Translations under genes and position numbers: made by a program
DNA from: Algirhabdus cladophorae
GTDB taxonomy: Bacteria; Pseudomonadota; Alphaproteobacteria; Rhodobacterales; Rhodobacteraceae
Reading direction: 5' to 3'
DNA length: 64,000 bases
Assembly (NCBI RefSeq): GCF_044772865.1
Contig: NZ_CP173029.1
Span: 2,728,001 to 2,792,000 of the forward strand
The notes under the pieces: generated by a model
Seen by the model: the letters and a program-made list of their open reading frames with translations, nothing else
What the model was told of the DNA's origin: nothing
Database searches by the model: none
In this document: positions 35,106 through 43,487 of the stretch, piece after piece
How the letters are laid out: each line of letters opens with the position of its first letter
Position numbering within the stretch: position 1 is the stretch's first letter

Positions 35106-35963
35106 ATGCGCCACCCTATTCTATTTGGTCTCTGCCTTTCGGCAGTGTTTGCCGTATCGGCCTGTGAAAAAGCAGGGGATGCGGATGTAAAACGGGCAAT
35201 CAAGGACGTGAACGTCATTGATGACGCCAATCTCAACGACATTATGTTGACCGTTGCAGACCCCAACGAGGCCGTGTCGTATTTCCAAAAAGCGGTAAAA
35301 CAGGATCCCAAGCGTTTGGAATTCCATCGCGGCTTGGGCAAATCATTGGTCCGCGCCAAACGTCCGACCGAGGCAGCCGCCGCTTGGGCCAAAGTCGTCA
35401 CCTTTAGCGACAGCACGTCAGAGGATCGCGTCGATCTGGCCGATGCCTTGATCCGTGCGGGCGACTGGGACAAAGCCGAAGGTGTTTTGGACAGCGTGCC
35501 CCCCACCCTCGAGACTTACAAACGCTACCGCTTGGAGGCGATGATCGCTGACAGCAACAAAGAATGGAAACGCGCCGACAGTTTCTATGAAACCGCCGTG
35601 GGCCTGACCACCCGCCCTGCAGGCGTGTTGAACAACTGGGGTTTTTCCAAACTGACGCGCGGCGATTACTCGGACGCGGAACGTCTGTTTGCCCAAGCGA
35701 TCAAGAACGACACGAAACTGTTCACCGCCAAGAACAACATGGTTCTGGCCCGCGGCGCACAGCGTAAATACGATTTACCAGTTATTGAGATGACCCAGAT
35801 AGAACGGGCTCAGTTGTTGCACACAATGGCCCTCTCTGCGGTGAAACAAGGCGATGTGACCACCGGCAAAGGGCTGTTGACCGAAGCGATTGACACACAT
35901 CCTCAACACTTTGAGGCGGCTGTGCGTAGCTTGCGTGCATTGGAAAATAACGTCAGCAACTGA
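35106..35963 (+). CDS. second TPR lipoprotein of the tad locus
   Basis: A 285-residue lipoprotein (signal ending FAVSAC/E) with TPR repeats across most of its length (AVSYFQKAVKQDPKRLEFHR; LVRAKRPTEAAAAWAKVV; SDAERLFAQAIKNDTKLFTA). It is distinct from the TadD before it but of the same general class, so this locus has two TPR lipoproteins. Its role is inferred only from position: assembly or stability of the Tad outer-membrane complex. AAAAGGAC precedes the ATG. Confidence 0.85.
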   Translation: MRHPILFGLCLSAVFAVSACEKAGDADVKRAIKDVNVIDDANLNDIMLTVADPNEAVSYFQKAVKQDPKRLEFHRGLGKSLVRAKRPTEAAAAWAKVVTFSDSTSEDRVDLADALIRAGDWDKAEGVLDSVPPTLETYKRYRLEAMIADSNKEWKRADSFYETAVGLTTRPAGVLNNWGFSKLTRGDYSDAERLFAQAIKNDTKLFTAKNNMVLARGAQRKYDLPVIEMTQIERAQLLHTMALSAVKQGDVTTGKGLLTEAIDTHPQHFEAAVRSLRALENNVSN

Positions 35964-35995
35964 TGCGCTGACTGCCGGACAGGACGAATGCCGCT

Positions 35996-36499
35996 ATGAT
36001 GACTGTGACCGCATACTCCGCTTTGTGGTTTCTGCCTTTTGCAGTGCCAATTTGCTTTTTTGTGGCCTACAGCGACATCAGCCAGATGAAGATCCCCAAC
36101 ATTTCTGTCGTGGCGTTGTTTGTCGTGTTTGCCGTCGTCGGACTGATCGCCTTACCGTTCGATGAATACTTATGGCGCTATGCCCATTTGGTCTGTGTGT
36201 TGGTCCTCGGGTTTGCGTTGAATATGGTGGGCGCCTTGGGTGCTGGGGATGCCAAATTCGCGGCCGCTGCTGCGCCATTGATTGCCCTGGGCGACCTCAA
36301 GTTGGTGTTCATGATTTTGGCAGCCAGCCTATTGGCTGCATGGGTTTCACATCGTTTGGTCCGCGCCATACCTTTGTTGCGCAACCTCGCACCAGAATGG
36401 AAAAGTTGGCACGTAGGCAATGATTTCCCCATGGGACTGGCCCTCGGGGCCACTTTGGTGATTTACCTCGGCCTTGGTGTGGCGTTCGGCAGCGTCTAA
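35996..36499 (+). CDS. cpaA: prepilin peptidase CpaA/TadV (A24 family)
   Basis: A 167-residue aspartic membrane peptidase that removes the Flp leader. Both catalytic aspartates are in their motifs: FVAYSDISQMKIPN and the GxGD motif in GALGAGDAKFAAAAAP. It has about four to five helices and lacks the N-methylation domain of large PilD-type enzymes, as usual for Tad systems. Its stop overlaps the stop of the convergent GT-C-like gene in the four-base sequence CTAA. It closes the tad operon. Confidence 0.94.
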   Translation: MMTVTAYSALWFLPFAVPICFFVAYSDISQMKIPNISVVALFVVFAVVGLIALPFDEYLWRYAHLVCVLVLGFALNMVGALGAGDAKFAAAAAPLIALGDLKLVFMILAASLLAAWVSHRLVRAIPLLRNLAPEWKSWHVGNDFPMGLALGATLVIYLGLGVAFGSV

Positions 36500-38109
36500 A
36501 GCTTTTCGTACAACACATAGAGGTCCGTGCGCTGGACCTCACGGGCATCCACGCCAGCCTCGTTCATCTCGCGAATAATAAGGGATCTCAATGGTGGTCC
36601 CACGGGGCAAAATGGCACCAAAATATAGTCCGACGCAGCCAATCCGTCCAGGCCACCATAGTACCAAGGTGCCGCTTGTGGTGCGGGCACGAAATCCCCA
36701 TAGAGCCAGAACGGCGAAAACAGATCCGTGGTAAAGATACTGCTTTGCCCGTCAGCAAACCCGCCCTCAGCAAGGCTTTTGGACATGGCCTCATACCACG
36801 CCACAAGGCCCAATTCGATGGTGCAATACTCAAAGGTCTCACCCTGCCATTCGGGCGGATCCTCGCGCTTTGCACCATCCTCATAGGCCGCCAGTTCATC
36901 AGTTGTAAACAGTGTGCGCTTGTCGGTGCGGTGCGCGCGGATCCCAAAGAGTTGCAGATCGTGATGGTCGGCCATTGCGGGCAAAATCGGTTCAAAATTC
37001 GCCACATCCCGCTGCATATGACGATAGGGGCTATAGGCAAGGTTTACGAGGCTCGGCAGGCTCAGGGCGAGGGCTGCGATGCCAACAAAGGTAACCGCTT
37101 GGCGCATGTCCCAACCATTGCCATTGGTCACCCCATGTTCAGGACGCCACGCAAACAGCAGTACAGCCAGTAACATCAACCATTGGGGATCGTTGCCAAA
37201 ATTCTGATAACTAACGTACCAAAACGCAGGAGCCAGCAAAAGCAATGTCATGCCTGCAGTGTCTCGTTTTCCTTGACGCAGCAAGATAATACCGGCCAAG
37301 AGCGTCACACTAGCGGGCAGATAGGCAGGCGACGCGACCACAGCGGCCAAAGGCTCGCCCGGTGCGCTGCGGCCTTCTGATCCCATGACTGTCAGCAAGT
37401 CGCCCAAATAGCCAAGGAAGAAATCAAGGCCCAAAACCACAACCAACCCAAGGGTTGCCACAACGCCCGTGATTGCGGCAATTCCAAGGGTGCGCGCGCC
37501 GTTGTTGGACAGAAGGCCCACGATGATGGCGGGTGCAAAGGCCACAAAATAAGTCGTTTTGATCATCGCCAAAACCACCATCAACAGACCTAAAATAATG
37601 CCGTCCACTACCGGCACTGTGCGACGGGCCGGCACCACGCCAATCGCCGTGGCAACAAAGGCCACAGCCCATGCCATTCGGTTATAATGCATCGAGATAG
37701 ACACGGTACTTTCCACGGTGCCATGAACCAACGCCACGCAAAGGGTGATGATCACAAGGCCAAAGAACCAGGCATTCAGCATGCTAAATCGGCTGACGCC
37801 AACCCACCAAACCGCTGGTAGCAACGCCACCGCAAAGAGGATTTGCCCCCAAATGATCGCCATTCCAATGCTTTGGCCCGCCGCCACCAACCACGAGATC
37901 GGGGCATAGGCAAAAAGGCCAATGGGGGTCATGAAATCAATGTGTGGCCTTTGTCCTTCAGCGAACCGAAACACAATCTCGAGCAAGTGCAACATGTCGC
38001 CTTCATGTTTGCCCACGTAAAGACCACCACTGAGGACAGTTGGGATGCTCAGCACGGCTAAAATGCCAATTAACCAAAACGCCAAAGATGCGCGATTTTT
38101 CGCGTTCAT
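36496..38109 (-). CDS. polytopic membrane protein, GT-C glycosyltransferase-like
   Basis: A 537-residue protein of unassigned function. It has an N-terminal helix, then a periplasmic loop with acidic and aromatic residues (YVGKHEGDMLHLLEI; FAEGQRPHIDFMTPIG), about ten more helices, and a soluble C-terminal domain of about 160 residues with Cys pairs (FEYCTIELG, VPFCPVGPP). The layout, with an acidic motif in the first large outer loop, is that of GT-C glycosyltransferases that use polyprenyl-phosphate sugars (ArnT, PMT, arabinosyltransferases), but sequence similarity by eye is weak. I chose the ATG at 38109 with GAGGG upstream. It converges on the prepilin peptidase gene. A donor could come from the DprE1/DprE2/UbiA set at 20-25 kb. 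Confidence 0.6.
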   Translation of the reverse strand: MNAKNRASLAFWLIGILAVLSIPTVLSGGLYVGKHEGDMLHLLEIVFRFAEGQRPHIDFMTPIGLFAYAPISWLVAAGQSIGMAIIWGQILFAVALLPAVWWVGVSRFSMLNAWFFGLVIITLCVALVHGTVESTVSISMHYNRMAWAVAFVATAIGVVPARRTVPVVDGIILGLLMVVLAMIKTTYFVAFAPAIIVGLLSNNGARTLGIAAITGVVATLGLVVVLGLDFFLGYLGDLLTVMGSEGRSAPGEPLAAVVASPAYLPASVTLLAGIILLRQGKRDTAGMTLLLLAPAFWYVSYQNFGNDPQWLMLLAVLLFAWRPEHGVTNGNGWDMRQAVTFVGIAALALSLPSLVNLAYSPYRHMQRDVANFEPILPAMADHHDLQLFGIRAHRTDKRTLFTTDELAAYEDGAKREDPPEWQGETFEYCTIELGLVAWYEAMSKSLAEGGFADGQSSIFTTDLFSPFWLYGDFVPAPQAAPWYYGGLDGLAASDYILVPFCPVGPPLRSLIIREMNEAGVDAREVQRTDLYVLYEKL

Positions 38110-38246
38110 GCCTGCCCTCATTCATTTTTTGCTAAATCTAACCTGCGATAGCTAACGGGGTAAAGCGTAAGGTTGTTTTTGTTGTTCCAAAGGGGGATTG
38201 CGCGTATGGTGTTGCAAAATAAAGCAGTTAAAAACAGGCAAAACCA

Positions 38247-39557
38247 ATGAATATGGAAACCAGCGGCGTCGTGGCGCCGCCCGCCCCGCGTTCTATCGAA
38301 CAAATGAAACTGCCGTTGGTGATGATGCGGGATATCCTGCTCAAAACCATGTTTAGGATGAACCTTGAACAGGTCACAGATCTGGCCGGGGCGATTTGCC
38401 TGCCCAATCAGGTGACGCAGGAATTGGTGGATATGGGCCGCGATCAAAACCTGATCGAGGCGACTGGTACCCTACATGCCACATCCAGCAATGAAATGGG
38501 CTATCAATTAACCGACGCGGGTAAGGCCCGGGCGCTCGATGCGCTGGCACAATCCGAGTATTTTGGCGCGATGCCTGTGCCGCTGGATGTCTACCGCGAG
38601 CAGGTGAAACGCCAGTCGATCCGCAACATTCAGATCACGCGCGATCAATTGACGGGCGCAATGGGCCATCTGGTTTTGCCCCCTGAATTGCTGGGAAATC
38701 TTGGGCCAGCGGTCAGTTCTGGCCGATCGATCCTGATGTATGGACCTCCCGGCAACGGTAAATCCTCGATCTCGAACGGGATCCGGGATGCACTGGGTGA
38801 CAAAATTTATGTGCCCCGCGCGATTGAATACACCGGTCAGGTGATCACGGTTTATGACCCGATTGTGCATTCTGCGGCCGAGACGCAAAGCGATGATCCA
38901 AACTCGCTACGTCGTACAGGCAACCGTTATGACACGCGCTATGTGCGCTGCGAACGGCCAACTGTTATTACGGGCGGGGAACTGTCATTGGACATGCTCG
39001 ATTTGGTTTATAACCCAACGGCGCGGACCTATCAGGCACCGTTGCAGTTGAAATCGACTGGCGGCGTGTTCATCGTGGATGACCTTGGTCGCCAAGCTGA
39101 ACCACCGCAATCACTGGTCAACCGTTGGATCGTGCCCTTGGAAGAAAGCAAGGATATCCTTGCCCTGCAATCGGGTGAAAAGTTTGAGGTGCCTTTTGAC
39201 ACGCTCGTGATTTTCTCGACCAACTTCCACCCAAATGAAATCTTCGACAAGGCTGCGCTGCGCCGGATCTTCTTTAAGATCAAAATCGATGGCCCCTCGC
39301 AGGAGGACTTTCTCAAAATCTTTGCCCTTGTTGCACGCAAAAAGAAGATGCCATTGGATGAAAAGGCCCTGATCCATCTGCTGAAGGTAAAATACCCGAC
39401 AATTGATAACATCTATGCCAACTACCAGCCGATCTTTTTGATCGACCAAATGATCGCGATTTGTGAATTTGAGGGGATCCCTTATCAGATGACGCCGGAC
39501 CTGATTGACCGCGCATGGGCCAATATGTTCGTCAAAGAGGAAACCATCGTCCATTGA
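38247..39557 (+). CDS. AAA+ ATPase with N-terminal helical/winged domain
   Basis: A 436-residue soluble protein. Residues 20-100 look like a winged-helix module (LEQVTDLAGAICLPNQVTQE ... YQLTDAGKARALDAL). An AAA+ domain follows with Walker A MYGPPGNGKSSIS (about 164-176), Walker B GGVFIVDDLG, sensor-like TLVIFSTNFHPNEIFDKAALRR. The pattern is that of MoxR/AAA-5-like remodelling ATPases. I know no function for this exact type; homologues occur near pilus loci, and here it lies 1.7 kb from the tad operon but is transcribed separately, divergent from the GT-C-like gene. It overlaps the next gene by 4 bp. Confidence 0.75.
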   Translation: MNMETSGVVAPPAPRSIEQMKLPLVMMRDILLKTMFRMNLEQVTDLAGAICLPNQVTQELVDMGRDQNLIEATGTLHATSSNEMGYQLTDAGKARALDALAQSEYFGAMPVPLDVYREQVKRQSIRNIQITRDQLTGAMGHLVLPPELLGNLGPAVSSGRSILMYGPPGNGKSSISNGIRDALGDKIYVPRAIEYTGQVITVYDPIVHSAAETQSDDPNSLRRTGNRYDTRYVRCERPTVITGGELSLDMLDLVYNPTARTYQAPLQLKSTGGVFIVDDLGRQAEPPQSLVNRWIVPLEESKDILALQSGEKFEVPFDTLVIFSTNFHPNEIFDKAALRRIFFKIKIDGPSQEDFLKIFALVARKKKMPLDEKALIHLLKVKYPTIDNIYANYQPIFLIDQMIAICEFEGIPYQMTPDLIDRAWANMFVKEETIVH

Positions 39558-40342
39558 TCTGCGTGGCGGGATGTGGCCGCATGGGGCTGCCGATGTTACG
39601 GTCCTTGCAGGAAGCTGGTCACGCAGCAGTCGGATTTGACGTCGTTGCTGTGGCAGATGATATTGTACTCGACCCAACAGCACTCAAAGATACTCGAACA
39701 GTGATATCGGTCGTCAGGGATGCAGATCAGACGGACGATCTGTTGTTTGGCGCGCAAGACCTTATCAGCAATGCGCCACATCTGGGCTGCGTAATCATTT
39801 CGTCCACCCTGTCACCGCGCTACATTCATGCCCTGCGCAAACGTTTGCCGGATCCGATTACGTTGATAGACGCGCCCATGTCCGGTGCCGCGATTGCCGC
39901 CCAGAACGGCACCCTATCTTTTATGTTAGGGGGCAGCACGACTGATCTGGACGCCGCCCAACCCATTTTTGCCGCCATGGGAAGCAGTTTTCACCGTATG
40001 GGGCCGCTTGGGGCTGGCATGCAGGCCAAAGTTTTGAACAACATTCTGGCAGCCGCCAATACAGTTCTGACCCGACAAGTCCTCGATTGGTCGGATGCAG
40101 CCGGCCTTAATGAGGCCAAAATGCTCGACCTTATCGCTGCGTCTTCTGGCCAAAACTGGCTGGCCAGCGGTTTTGAAAAGATCGAGTTTGCCCGCGATGG
40201 CTGGGCCGAAGACAACAGCATCGGTATCTTGACCAAAGACGTTTCCGCAGCCCTCGACAGTTTGCCCGCTGATACGGACCATTCCCTCCCAATCGCGCTG
40301 CGCGCGGCCCTGTTTAACCTAACGCCAAGGTCCAAAAACTAA
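39554..40342 (+). CDS. beta-hydroxyacid dehydrogenase-like NAD-binding protein
   Basis: A 262-residue protein of the 3-hydroxyisobutyrate/6-phosphogluconate dehydrogenase group. It has the dinucleotide fold start CVAGCGRMGLPMLRSLQEAG, the substrate motif DAPMSGAAIAAQNGTLSFM and the catalytic-lysine helix MQAKVLNNILAAANTVL (lysine in AKVLNN). Members reduce or oxidise small 3-hydroxyacids or tartronate semialdehyde. I placed the start at the TTG overlapping the AAA ATPase stop (TTGA) because no ATG fits and the Rossmann fold starts right there. It is slightly short for the family (usually about 290), and the substrate is unknown. Confidence 0.8.
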   Translation: MICVAGCGRMGLPMLRSLQEAGHAAVGFDVVAVADDIVLDPTALKDTRTVISVVRDADQTDDLLFGAQDLISNAPHLGCVIISSTLSPRYIHALRKRLPDPITLIDAPMSGAAIAAQNGTLSFMLGGSTTDLDAAQPIFAAMGSSFHRMGPLGAGMQAKVLNNILAAANTVLTRQVLDWSDAAGLNEAKMLDLIAASSGQNWLASGFEKIEFARDGWAEDNSIGILTKDVSAALDSLPADTDHSLPIALRAALFNLTPRSKN

Positions 40343-40378
40343 CTTCCCCTCAGCGCAGCTGACGCTAAGTTGCTGTAA

Positions 40379-42790
40379 ATGACAGTGCTTCCTCAAAAAA
40401 TCCAGGATTGGTTTTCCGGCAACGGCTGGTCCGTTCACCCGCATCAACAACAGATGTTGGAGTTGTCAAAAAACCCCTGCCAACTTTTAATTGCCCCAAC
40501 CGGTGGCGGCAAAACGTTGGCTGGATTCTTGCCGACATTGGCCGAACTTGCGACAGGCGATCACAGGGGGTTGCACACGCTTTATGTCTCGCCCCTCAAG
40601 GCGCTGGCCGCGGATATTAAACGCAATTTGCGTACCCCCGTCGACGACATGGGACTTGATATACGGATCGAGGACCGCACGGGCGACACCAGTCAAACCT
40701 TGAAAAAACGCCAGCGCGTTGATCCACCTCATATCCTCTTGACCACGCCAGAATCCCTTGCCCTGCTGTGCAGCTATGAGGATGCGCCACGCATGTTCAA
40801 AGGACTGCAACGGGTCGTTGTCGATGAAATTCATGCACTGGCCGAAAGCAAACGTGGCGATCAGCTGATGCTGGCCTTGGCACGGCTGAATGTATTGTGC
40901 CCTGATTTACGTCGTGTGGGGCTCAGTGCTACGGTTGAAGATCCGAAATCCATCGCCCATTTCTTGGCGCGGCATCCAGACCCTTGCGACATCTTGCAAG
41001 CGGACCTCGGACCTGATCCGGACATTCAGATGCTTGTCACCGACGAGCCGCCGCCTTGGTCTGGTGGCGGGGCAAAATATGCCATTCCTGCTGTGCTGGA
41101 CTTGATCAAACGGCACAAAACCACTCTCATTTTTCACAACACACGTGCCCAAGCTGAAATTTTCTTCCACAATCTTTGGCTCGCTAACGACGAAAGCCTT
41201 CCCGTAGGGATACACCACGGGTCCCTTGCGCGCGAACAACGCAATAAGGTGGAACAGGCCATGGTCGACGGCCAATTGCGGGCCATCGTCTGCACGGGCA
41301 GCTTGGATTTAGGCATCGATTGGGGCGACGTTGATTTGGTTGTCCAAGTGGGCGCCCCCAAAAACGTCAAGCGATTGGTCCAACGCATCGGGCGGGCAAA
41401 CCACCGCTACAACGCCCCCTCCAAGGCCATCGTCATCCCTGCAAATCGGTTTGAAGTTATCGAATGCAAAGCCGCTCTTGAAGCCGTGAAAGCCCACACA
41501 TTGGACGGCGATCCAAAGGGCGATGGCCCCCGCGATGTATTGTGTCAGCACATTCTGATCGCAGCCTGCGCAGGCCCGTTTCACGCCGACGAGCTTTACA
41601 CCGAATTTACCTCAGCCGGGGCCTATGCCAATCTGGACCGCGCCCGATTTGACGATTGCCTGAATTTTTGCGCCACCGGCGGTTACGCATTGCGCGCCTA
41701 TGATCAATGGCAACGGCTCAAACAACTGCCCGATCTGCGTTGGGTTTTGCGCGATCCGCGCGCCACACGTTTGATCCGCATGAACATTGGCACGATCATG
41801 GACACCGACACTCTGAAAGTTCGCCTGAAAAATCGGGGGGGCGGCAAACCATTAGGCGAGGTCGAGGAAGATTTCGCAGCCACGTTAACACCCGGCGATA
41901 CGTTTTTGATCGGCGGCCAAATCGTGCGCTACGAAGGGCTGCGCGAAATGACCGTCGAGGTGACCCGCCGCGCCGACAAGAAACCGAAAATCGCCAGCTT
42001 CATGGGCACCCGATTTGCGACTTCGACCCAGCTCAGCCAGCGGTTATTGCAGATATTGCAACAGCAGGATTGGCCGGACCTGCCCGCACATACTCGCGAT
42101 TGGTTGGCGCTACAGCGCGAAAAATCGGCTCTGCCCCATCCCGACCGTCTGCTCGTCGAAAGCTTTTCGATGGAAGATCGGTGCTACACAGTTGTCTACG
42201 GTTTTGCCGGCCGCAACGCTCAACAGACTTTGGGCCTATTGCTCACACAACGCATGGAAGAAGAACGGCTGAACCCCTTGGGATTTGTGGCGACAGATTA
42301 CGCCACCATGATTTGGGGCCTGAACCCCGTTGAAAACGTGGCCCCCCTGTTTGACCCAAAGGATTTGCGCGACGGCTTGGACAAATGGCTGTCGGGAAAC
42401 GCCGTCATGAAACGTACGTTCAAACAATCCGCCGTCATCGCAGGCCTGATCACGCGCAACACACTGGGGCACCGCAAATCCGGGCGCCAAGCGACGTTTT
42501 CCAGCGATATCCTCTATGACACATTGCTTAAATACGATCCTGATCACGTGCTGATGCAAATTACCCGCGAAGAAGCACAACGGGGGCTTGTTGATTTTGG
42601 CCGTATCGAGGAAATGATCCAGCGCATCCAAGGCCGCATTGACCACCTCAAATTACCCAAAGTCACGCCCTTTGCCGCCCCACTTTTCTTGGAAGTTGGC
42701 AAAGTCCCGGTAAAAGGCTTGGCAGAAGAACAGCTGCTGGCCCAAGAAACCGATCGCATGTTGGCCTTAGCAGGCATAAAAACCACTTGA
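40379..42790 (+). CDS. Lhr-like ligase-associated DEXH-box helicase
   Basis: An 803-residue superfamily 2 helicase. Motif I is IAPTGGGKTLAGFLP (39-46), motif II VVDEIHALAESKRGD (near 150), motif III LSATVEDP, motif IV LIFHNTRAQAE and motif VI RLVQRIGRANHR, followed by the Lhr winged-helix and DEAD_assoc domains to the end. The size and the directly following nuclease match the bacterial ligase-associated DNA damage response set (helicase, PdeM-type phosphoesterase, plus an ATP-dependent ligase and exonuclease that are not seen here). The start ATG at 40379 has no strong ribosome site. Confidence 0.92.
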   Translation: MTVLPQKIQDWFSGNGWSVHPHQQQMLELSKNPCQLLIAPTGGGKTLAGFLPTLAELATGDHRGLHTLYVSPLKALAADIKRNLRTPVDDMGLDIRIEDRTGDTSQTLKKRQRVDPPHILLTTPESLALLCSYEDAPRMFKGLQRVVVDEIHALAESKRGDQLMLALARLNVLCPDLRRVGLSATVEDPKSIAHFLARHPDPCDILQADLGPDPDIQMLVTDEPPPWSGGGAKYAIPAVLDLIKRHKTTLIFHNTRAQAEIFFHNLWLANDESLPVGIHHGSLAREQRNKVEQAMVDGQLRAIVCTGSLDLGIDWGDVDLVVQVGAPKNVKRLVQRIGRANHRYNAPSKAIVIPANRFEVIECKAALEAVKAHTLDGDPKGDGPRDVLCQHILIAACAGPFHADELYTEFTSAGAYANLDRARFDDCLNFCATGGYALRAYDQWQRLKQLPDLRWVLRDPRATRLIRMNIGTIMDTDTLKVRLKNRGGGKPLGEVEEDFAATLTPGDTFLIGGQIVRYEGLREMTVEVTRRADKKPKIASFMGTRFATSTQLSQRLLQILQQQDWPDLPAHTRDWLALQREKSALPHPDRLLVESFSMEDRCYTVVYGFAGRNAQQTLGLLLTQRMEEERLNPLGFVATDYATMIWGLNPVENVAPLFDPKDLRDGLDKWLSGNAVMKRTFKQSAVIAGLITRNTLGHRKSGRQATFSSDILYDTLLKYDPDHVLMQITREEAQRGLVDFGRIEEMIQRIQGRIDHLKLPKVTPFAAPLFLEVGKVPVKGLAEEQLLAQETDRMLALAGIKTT

Positions 42791-42821
42791 AGTTTCGGTC
42801 GGTAAATATGATGAACAAATC

Positions 42822-43487
42822 ATGAACGGTTGCGTTTTTCAATTTTCAGGGCATAGTCTTACTGCCCTCGGTAGCGGTGCACTATGGTGGGCAGACCGTA
42901 GGGTCTTGTGCGTCTCGGACCTTCATTTGGGAAAATCCGACCGGCTGGCACGCCGCGGTGGCCTCATGTTACCGCCATACGAAACACACGACACCCTTGC
43001 CCGTTTGGAAAACGCAATCGAGGCAACCAACCCGAAAACCGTCCTGTGTCTGGGAGATAGTTTCGATGATCGCGCAGCCGCTCTATCCTTAACCCAAGAC
43101 GAATGCCTCTGGATTGCACGGTTGCAAGCCGGGCGTCGTTGGCTCTGGGTTGAAGGCAACCACGACCCCGGACCCCTTGATTTTGCGGGCAGCTTTATGG
43201 CGGAAGTTAGCATTGCCGGGCTTGCATTCCGCCACATAGCGCAAGCAGGGGCCGCCGCCGAAGTCTCAGGCCACTATCATCCAAAGGTCCAGATCAAGGC
43301 AGGCGGGCGCGCCTTGTCGCGCCCTGCTTTCTTGTTCAATGCCTCGCAGCTGATTATGCCCGCTTTTGGCACTTACACAGGCGGATTACGCAGCAGCGAC
43401 CCGGCCCTGCAACAGATATTGGGCGCTGACATGCAGGCTATTTTGCTTGGAACACCACCGCGGCATGTTCCGAATCTCGCCCTCTAA
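42822..43487 (+). CDS. pdeM: ligase-associated DNA damage response endonuclease PdeM
   Basis: A 221-residue calcineurin-like metallophosphoesterase. Metal-binding motifs are all present: VSDLHLGKSDRLA (D33, H35), LCLGDSFDD, VEGNHDPGP and SGHYHPKV. PdeM-type enzymes are encoded beside Lhr-like helicases and act as nucleases in DNA repair. It follows the helicase by about 30 bp. Its stop overlaps the stop of folD (convergent) in the sequence CTAA. Confidence 0.9.
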   Translation: MNGCVFQFSGHSLTALGSGALWWADRRVLCVSDLHLGKSDRLARRGGLMLPPYETHDTLARLENAIEATNPKTVLCLGDSFDDRAAALSLTQDECLWIARLQAGRRWLWVEGNHDPGPLDFAGSFMAEVSIAGLAFRHIAQAGAAAEVSGHYHPKVQIKAGGRALSRPAFLFNASQLIMPAFGTYTGGLRSSDPALQQILGADMQAILLGTPPRHVPNLAL

